A stretch of DNA of 35,923 bases from Pelagibacteraceae bacterium AG-390-A02 (lineage in GTDB: Bacteria; Pseudomonadota; Alphaproteobacteria; Pelagibacterales; Pelagibacteraceae). Positions 34,495-35,923 of this stretch are shown here, one piece after another. Under the pieces are notes generated by a model, which had not been told where the DNA came from, made no database searches, and saw nothing but the letters and a program-made list of their open reading frames with translations. The stretch is taken from the NCBI GenBank assembly GCA_003278165.1, contig QCGU01000012.1, positions 1-35,923 on the forward strand, read 5' to 3'. The position numbers and the translations under genes are program-made. Within the stretch, counting starts at the first letter, position 1. Every line of letters starts with the position of its first letter.

Positions 34495-35093
34495 AAATTT
34501 CAAAAAATTGGGTCAACAAGCAGAGAAGAGACACCTATGTAAGACAATCAAAAATTGATGGTTATAGAGCTCGATCAGCTTATAAACTAATTGAAATTGA
34601 CAAAAAATTTAAGATTTTTAAAGGTGGATTAACGGTTATTGATATTGGCGCTGCTCCTGGAAGCTGGTCACAATATGCCGCAAAGGTAGCTAAAAATGGA
34701 AAATTGATTTCAATTGACTTAAAGAAGATGGATCCAATTGGTTCAAGTATTCAAATTCAAGGTGATTTCACTGAAGAAGATACTCAAGAAGAAATAAAAA
34801 AAAACGCAAGCTCTAAAGTTGATATTGTGATGTCAGATATGGCTGTAAATACTACAGGAATTAAAAATATTGACTCAATTCAAACAGGAGAACTTTGTAA
34901 AGAAGCAATGGTATTCGCAAAAGATTTGTTAAATGAAAAAGGATATTTCATTTCAAAAATTTTTATGGGAGGAACATTTAACGAAATAGTCGCAGAAGGA
35001 AAAAAATATTTCAAAGAAGTTAAGATTTTCAAACCTAAATCTAGCAGAAAAGATTCTAAAGAAAGTTTTATAATTTGTAAAAAACTTAGATAG
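34482..35093 (+). CDS. rlmE: 23S rRNA 2'-O-ribose methyltransferase (RlmE/FtsJ)
   Basis: A 203-residue SAM-dependent enzyme that methylates U2552 of 23S rRNA in homologues, in late 50S assembly. The SAM motif is VIDIGAAPGSWSQYA, and the catalytic tetrad K-D-K-E is complete: Lys35 (RSAYK), Asp119 (SDMA), Lys159 (ISKIF) and Glu194 (KESF). The spacing is close to E. coli RlmE. It begins at TTG immediately after the upstream stop, through the 18-nt repeat described above. Initiation is therefore weak or coupled to the preceding gene. Confidence 0.93.
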   Translation: MKKNKISKNWVNKQRRDTYVRQSKIDGYRARSAYKLIEIDKKFKIFKGGLTVIDIGAAPGSWSQYAAKVAKNGKLISIDLKKMDPIGSSIQIQGDFTEEDTQEEIKKNASSKVDIVMSDMAVNTTGIKNIDSIQTGELCKEAMVFAKDLLNEKGYFISKIFMGGTFNEIVAEGKKYFKEVKIFKPKSSRKDSKESFIICKKLR

Positions 35094-35131
35094 AGACTTT
35101 AAAATTAAAAAGGAATCGTATATAAAAGATT

Positions 35132-35923
35132 ATGGTTCCTATTAAAGAAGCACTTACCTTTGATGATGTAACACTTGCTCCAAAGTATTCAGAAATATTG
35201 CCATCTGAAGTAAATACATCTGTAAATTTAACAAAAAATTTAAAGCTTAAAATCCCACTTTTATCATCTGCAATGGATACTGTAACGGAAAGTAACATGG
35301 CTATTGCAATTGCTAAAGCTGGGGGAATAGGAGTTATCCACAGAAATTTAGATATTAAAAAACAAATTTTAGAAATTAAAAAAGTTAAAAATAAAAAATT
35401 ATTAGTTGGTGCAGCAGTTGGAGCATCAATTGTTGAATTAGATAGAGCAAAAGCCATTCTTAAAGAGGGTGTTGATTTAATTGTAGTAGATACTGCTCAT
35501 GGCCATACCAAAAAAGTAGGACAAATAGTTAAATATATAAAAAAAAATTAAAGCTAAGAATACAGCTTTATGTGCTGGAAATATTGCAACACCTGAAGCA
35601 GCAAAATTTTTGATTAAATTAGGGGTAGATATTATTAAAGTTGGGATTGGACCAGGATCAATTTGTACCACAAGATTAGTTGCTGGAATAGGTGTTCCAC
35701 AGTTGAGTGCAATTTTATCGGTAAGAAATGGACTTAAAAACAAAAATGTAAAAATAATTTCTGATGGTGGAATAAAATATTCTGGTGACTTGGCAAAAGC
35801 TTTTGCAGCAGGTGCGGATGCAGTAATGATAGGTTCTTTATTTGCAGGGACAGATGAAACGCCAGGTAGACTAATTAAAAAAAATGGAAAATTATTTAAA
35901 AGTTTTAGAGGGATGGGATCTGT
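35132..35923 (+). CDS. guaB: IMP dehydrogenase, CBS-less, frameshifted, 3' truncated by window
   Basis: The first enzyme of GMP synthesis from IMP (NAD-dependent). The N-terminus [21 protein letters not shown] and [20 protein letters not shown] are standard. After [18 protein letters not shown] it passes straight to [10 protein letters not shown], so the roughly 120-residue CBS domain pair found at this point in most bacterial IMPDH is missing. The frame hits TAA at 35549-35551 after an A9 run (35539-35547). One base fewer would restore it as [20 protein letters not shown], and the homologous sequence continues to the edge, with the catalytic Cys codon at 35664 (GPGSICTTR) and FRGMGS. It is either an error in the read or a real frameshift. 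Confidence 0.88.

Overview
The window is very AT-rich (roughly 70% by eye), densely packed and intron-free, with many start/stop overlaps of 1-4 nt and frequent GTG/TTG starts. Several features suggest a streamlined marine alphaproteobacterium of the SAR11/Pelagibacterales type: the recA-alaS-icd-psd-pssA gene set, a DksA with the degenerate zinc finger usual in alphaproteobacteria, and SOS boxes of the GAAC-N7-GAAC form. The assignment rests on gene content and composition; no database search was possible. No tRNA, rRNA, CRISPR, insertion sequence or prophage was seen, and no gene-free stretch exceeds 300 bases. The longest gaps are about 218 bases (2129-2346) and about 180 bases upstream of umuD (22730-22917).

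Layout: (1) 1-2128, the tail of an unidentified gene, then a 2Fe-2S ferredoxin, a thioredoxin-reductase-like ferredoxin-NADP reductase and a glutathione transferase. (2) 2347-2862 (minus), dksA with a good sigma-70 promoter. (3) 2941-7738, a membrane ArnT/PMT-like glycosyltransferase, a GT2 glycosyltransferase, and a DUF1800/DUF1501 pair. (4) 7807-14830, guaC followed by a run of five secreted proteins: a clan GH-A glycosidase, two jelly-roll polysaccharide-lyase-like proteins, a putative alpha-toroid lyase-like protein and an FG-GAP/VCBS protein. (5) 15139-19969, a complete urease operon, ureDABCEFG. (6) 19997-21070, another secreted lyase-like protein that belongs with group 4. (7) 21079-22729 (minus), umuDC with promoter and SOS box. 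(8) 22918-25909, a VOC protein, a GFA/CENP-V-like zinc protein, a glycerate-kinase-like P-loop kinase and a TolC-family outer-membrane protein. (9) 26017-31861, recA, alaS, icd (minus) and psd. (10) 31864-35923, pssA, two tandem GT8-like glycosyltransferases, rlmE and the start of guaB.

How the genes may work together: the secreted group at 8822-14830 and 19997-21070 looks like an extracellular polysaccharide-active locus, an unexpected trait in a SAR11-like genome. A complete urease operon separates its last member from the rest. Two of its proteins with different catalytic scaffolds share a C-terminal module of about 48 residues with two conserved cysteines. This cluster is the best candidate here for an undescribed system. 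Other points of note are guaB, which lacks the CBS domain pair and is frameshifted at an A9 run, a recA/umuDC SOS regulon readable from the DNA, and a recent-looking GT8 duplication whose junctions carry an identical 18-nt repeat.
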